This document shows positions 61,133 through 64,000 of a DNA stretch of 64,000 nt, piece by piece. Source of the stretch: Streptomyces sp. NBC_01296 (GTDB lineage: Bacteria > Actinomycetota > Actinomycetes > Streptomycetales > Streptomycetaceae); NCBI RefSeq assembly GCF_035984415.1, contig NZ_CP130720.1:2418001-2482000 (forward strand). Reading direction: 5' to 3'. The notes under the pieces are model-generated. The model saw only the letters and a program-made list of their open reading frames with translations. It had not been told where the DNA came from and ran no database searches. Both the position numbers and the translations under genes were made by a program. How positions within the stretch are numbered: the first letter of the stretch is position 1; each line of letters starts with the position of its first letter.

Positions 61133-62402
61133 AGAGGTCGAAGACGCGGAGGGTGCGGGGCTTGTAGCCGTTCTCCGCGAAGTAGGCCAGGTCTCGGGCC
61201 AGGGCTGCCGGGTCGCAGGCCACGTACGCGATGCGGCGTGCCGAGAGGCCGGCGATGTGGCGGACCGTCTGCTTGCCCGCGCCCGCTCGGGGCGGGTCCA
61301 GGACGACCAGGTCGCACTCCGTGATGCCGGTCTTCGGGAGGATCGACTCGACCTTGCCCTGCTCGATGCGGACCCGGGGGAAGTCCGCCAGGTTGTGCCG
61401 GGCGTCCTCGACCGCGCGCTTCGTGGACTCGATGCCGAGCACCGCGCCCGTCTCGCCCAGGCGTTCGGCCAGGGCGCCCGCGAAGATGCCGACGCCGCAG
61501 TAGAGGTCGAGGGCCATCTCGCCCTTGCGCGGCATCAGGCCCTGCATGACGGCCTTGATCAGGGTGTCCGCGGCCTGCGGGTGGACCTGCCAGAAGCCGC
61601 CCATGCCGACGCGGTACGTACGGCCGTCCGCGCGCTCCCGTACGAACGGGCGGCCGTGGACGCGGTGGACGCCGCCGTCCTTCTCTTCGACGCGCAGGAC
61701 CGAGACCGGCTTGTCGAGCTCGACCAGCGGGAGCCGGCCGCCGGGGCGGGGGGTCAGGACGACCTGGCGGTCCTGGGAACCGGTCGCGGCGATCGCCTCG
61801 ACCGTGGCCATCTGGGGCCAGTCCTGCTTCTCGATGCCCAGCTCGCTGACGCCCGGCGCCGCGATCATGCAGTGGTCGATCAGCTCGATGTCGTGCGAGC
61901 GGTGCTTGCGCAGACCCGCGTTGCCGTCCTCGTCGATGGCGAACTGCACGCGGGTGCGCCACTGCGGCACCTGGCCCGCCGGGAGCTTGTCGCCCTCGGC
62001 CGGCATGACCGTACCGTCCCAGCCGGCCTCCTCCGGGGTGAGCCCGGCGAGCCGCTGCAGCTGCTCGGCGACGACCTCGCCCTTGAGCCGGCGCTGGGCG
62101 CCCGGCTTGGCGTGCTGCCAGTCGCAGCCGCCGCACTTGCCGGGGCCGGCGTACGGGCACGGGGCCTCGACGCGGTCCTTGGAAGCCTCGAGGACGGTGA
62201 TCGCGTCGGCGCGCAGGAAGCGGGAGTCCGCTTCGCCCTCCGTGACCTTCGCGATGACCTTCTCGCCGGGCAGCGTGTGGCGGACGAACAGGACCCGCCC
62301 GTCGGAGGTCCGGGCGATGCAGATGCCGCCGTGCGCGACGGGGCCGACCTCGACCTCGTACTCCTCCCCGACCAGTGACTGCTTCTCGTTCTGCTCGGTC
62401 AT
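61071..62402 (-). CDS. TRAM-domain RNA (uracil-5-)-methyltransferase
   Basis: The protein has 443 residues from the ATG at 62402. An N-terminal TRAM domain (EEYEVEVGPVAHGGICIARTSDGRVLFVRHTLPGE) is followed by an iron-sulfur-type cysteine set (CPYAGPGKCGGCDWQH), the SAM-binding LDLYCGVGIFAGALAE, and LDPPRAGAGKQ. The catalytic region YVACDPAALARDLAYF carries the nucleophilic Cys. This is the RumA/TrmA family, which makes m5U in 23S rRNA or tRNA. The gene is intact. Its last codons are the island's target, duplicated at 27631-27702. Confidence 0.9.
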   Translation of the reverse strand: MTEQNEKQSLVGEEYEVEVGPVAHGGICIARTSDGRVLFVRHTLPGEKVIAKVTEGEADSRFLRADAITVLEASKDRVEAPCPYAGPGKCGGCDWQHAKPGAQRRLKGEVVAEQLQRLAGLTPEEAGWDGTVMPAEGDKLPAGQVPQWRTRVQFAIDEDGNAGLRKHRSHDIELIDHCMIAAPGVSELGIEKQDWPQMATVEAIAATGSQDRQVVLTPRPGGRLPLVELDKPVSVLRVEEKDGGVHRVHGRPFVRERADGRTYRVGMGGFWQVHPQAADTLIKAVMQGLMPRKGEMALDLYCGVGIFAGALAERLGETGAVLGIESTKRAVEDARHNLADFPRVRIEQGKVESILPKTGITECDLVVLDPPRAGAGKQTVRHIAGLSARRIAYVACDPAALARDLAYFAENGYKPRTLRVFDLFPMTHHVECVAILEPIAKGA

Positions 62403-62430
62403 GGTGGGGAGACTCCAAAACATAAATGGG

Positions 62431-62480
62431 AACGGCCGGACGACCGACCCACCAGTTTACGTGGATCTCGTCCGGCCGTT
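62431..62480 (-). terminator. terminator between permease and RNA-methyltransferase genes
   Basis: A perfect 13-bp stem (AACGGCCGGACGA, 62431-62443, with its complement at 62468-62480) spans a 24-nt loop just past the permease stop. On the leftward strand it is followed by a T-rich stretch (CCCATTTATGTTTT). Confidence 0.65.
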
Positions 62481-62494
62481 TGACACCCCGATCG

Positions 62495-64000
62495 CTACTT
62501 CCCCGTGCGGTCCTTCGGGCGCGGGGTGTCCACCGGTCCGCGGCGCACCGCGCCCGGGGCGTTCCAGTCCTGCCGCTTCTTCGCCCGCTTCTTCGCGAGC
62601 TCCGAGGACTCCAGCTGGTACGGCACCGAGGTGACCATCACGCCGGGGGTGAACAGCAGGCGGCCCTTGAGCCGCAGCGCGCTCTGGTTGTGCAGCAGGT
62701 GCTCGTACCAGCGGCCGACGACGTACTCCGGGATGTACACGCTGACGGCATCGCGCGGGTTCTCGGTGCGCAGCCCCTTCACGTACTCGACCACGGGGCG
62801 GGTGATCTCCCGGTAGGGCGAGTCGAGGATCTTGAGCGGAACGTTGATGCCGCGCCGCTCCCACTCCTCCTTGAGGGCCTTGGTCTCGGCATCGTCGACG
62901 TTGACGCTGAGCGCTTCCAGCCGGTTGGAGTGCAGCAGCTTGGCGTAGGCGAGGGCGCGCAGGGTGGGCTTGTGGAGCTTGGACACCAGGACGACGGAGT
63001 GCACCCGCGAGGGCCGCACGTACTCGTCGGGGCGCTCCTCCGCGGCGGCGATCTCGGTGGCGACCCGGTCGTAGTGCCTGCGGATGGCCGTCATCGTGCC
63101 GTAGAAGATCACCATGCCGAGCAGGGCGACCCAGGCGCCGTGGGTGAACTTGGTGGCGAGCACGACGACCAGCACCAGGCCGGTGAAGAAGGCGCCGAAA
63201 GTGTTGATCGCCCGGGAGCGGATCATGTGACGGCGCTTGGCAGGGTCCGTCTCGGCCTTCAGATGGCGGTTCCAGTGACGGACCATGCCGGTCTGGCTGA
63301 GCGTGAAGGATACGAAGACGCCGACGATGTAGAGCTGGATCAGCCTCGTCGAGTCGGCCCCGTAGACCCAGGTGAGCAGGGCGGCCGCGCCGGCGAGCAG
63401 CACGATGCCGTTGGAGAAGGCGAGCCGGTCGCCACGGGTGTGCAGCTGGCGCGGCAGGTAGCGGTCCTGGGCGAGGATCGAGCCGAGCAGCGGGAAGCCG
63501 TTGTACGCGGTGTTGGCCGCGAGGAACAGCACGAGTGCGGTGGCCGCGGCCAGAAGGATGAAGAAGAACGAGCCGTCGCCGAAGACCGCCTCGGCCACCT
63601 GGGAGATGACCGGGTTCTGGACGTATTCGGGGCCGACCGGGATGCCGTTGACCAGCAGGTCCGTGGCGGGTTTCTCGGCCATCCTGACATCGGTGGCCAT
63701 GGCCAGGCCGATGATGCCGCAGAACATGGTCACGGCCAGGGCGCCCATGAGGGCCAGGGTGGTCGCCGCGTTCTTGCTCTTGGGCTTGCGGAAGGCGGGT
63801 ACGCCGTTGCTGATCGCCTCGACGCCGGTCAGGGCGGCACAGCCGGAGGAGAAGGCCCGCAGCAGCAGGAAGACCAGGGCGAACCCCGCCAGGCCCTCGT
63901 GTTCCGCCTTGATCTCGAAATCGGCGGTCGGGGCCTTCATGGTGTCGCCGAGGACGATGCCGCGCCAGGCACCCCACGCGATCATGATGAATACGCCCAC
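62495..64000 (-). CDS. APC-superfamily permease (5' end outside window)
   Basis: The frame is open to the right edge, so the N-terminus is missing; at least 500 residues are present. About nine hydrophobic helices are visible (for example GFALVFLLLRAFSSGCAALTG, AVTMFCGIIGLAMA, FFILLAAATALVLFLAANTAYNGFPLLGSILA). They are followed by a cytoplasmic domain of about 150 residues (VHSVVLVSKLHKPTLRALAYAKLL...YIPEYVVGRWYEHLLHNQSALRLKGRLLF). The motif TGVEAISNGVPAF is typical of APC transporters with a soluble tail, related to amino-acid or potassium permeases. Substrate is not evident. In streptomycetes such a gene commonly sits beside the RNA methyltransferase, which supports this as native chromosome. 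Confidence 0.85.
   Translation of the reverse strand: MGVFIMIAWGAWRGIVLGDTMKAPTADFEIKAEHEGLAGFALVFLLLRAFSSGCAALTGVEAISNGVPAFRKPKSKNAATTLALMGALAVTMFCGIIGLAMATDVRMAEKPATDLLVNGIPVGPEYVQNPVISQVAEAVFGDGSFFFILLAAATALVLFLAANTAYNGFPLLGSILAQDRYLPRQLHTRGDRLAFSNGIVLLAGAAALLTWVYGADSTRLIQLYIVGVFVSFTLSQTGMVRHWNRHLKAETDPAKRRHMIRSRAINTFGAFFTGLVLVVVLATKFTHGAWVALLGMVIFYGTMTAIRRHYDRVATEIAAAEERPDEYVRPSRVHSVVLVSKLHKPTLRALAYAKLLHSNRLEALSVNVDDAETKALKEEWERRGINVPLKILDSPYREITRPVVEYVKGLRTENPRDAVSVYIPEYVVGRWYEHLLHNQSALRLKGRLLFTPGVMVTSVPYQLESSELAKKRAKKRQDWNAPGAVRRGPVDTPRPKDRTGK

Overview
The window is very GC-rich, uses GTG starts freely and packs genes with 4-nt stop/start overlaps. It also carries families typical of Streptomyces: HATPase/XRE/DUF397 sets, a MEDS-ATPase protein, kinase-propeller fusions and paired csp/DEAD-helicase genes. 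It is almost certainly chromosomal DNA of a Streptomyces or close relative. No rRNA, tRNA, CRISPR array or integrase gene was found.

Left part (1-12.5 kb): the tail of a MeaB-type GTPase gene, an L-asparaginase gene diverging from an Lrp/AsnC regulator with GCAAT palindromes between them, and a three-gene kinase cluster (kinase, pseudokinase, kinase). Next comes a probable conflict system, an EACC1-like protein overlapping a 1285-residue caspase/SF1-helicase fusion, followed by remains of an AbiEii-type toxin pair.

Middle part (12.5-27.5 kb): a cold-shock protein / small MerR regulator / anti-sigma-like ATPase module is present twice, and the two copies have decayed in complementary ways. 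Copy 1 keeps the ATPase and has a broken regulator; copy 2 keeps the regulator and has a broken ATPase. A DEAD-box helicase, a CBS protein and a small conserved protein form an operon between the copies. Around and after copy 2 lies a scrapyard of gene fragments (flavoprotein, Tn3 transposase, ATPase, aldo/keto reductase, thiolase, papain-like protease).

Right part (27.6-61.1 kb): a 33.4-kb island bounded by a 72-bp imperfect repeat of the 3' end of the RNA methyltransferase gene that starts the normal chromosome again at 61.07 kb. Its left half is a DISARM-like locus. A leftward operon encodes a giant sigma-70-like/coiled-coil protein, DrmA, DrmB and a short UvrD-like helicase. A divergent rightward operon encodes a Ser/Thr kinase fused to a DUF1998 helicase, DrmD and the methylase DrmMI. 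DrmC is not seen. A perfect 10-bp-arm inverted repeat sits between the two operons over a good promoter for the sigma-like gene. The sigma-like protein and the kinase-helicase fusion are the best candidates for an undescribed, regulated variant of DISARM. The right half holds an XRE/DUF397/HATPase regulatory set, an unknown gene, McrB and McrC, a helicase with a RelE-like N-terminus, and an HTH-methyltransferase fusion.

After the island, the RNA methyltransferase and an APC-type permease (cut by the window edge) are ordinary chromosome. All functional calls come from motif reading without database searches.
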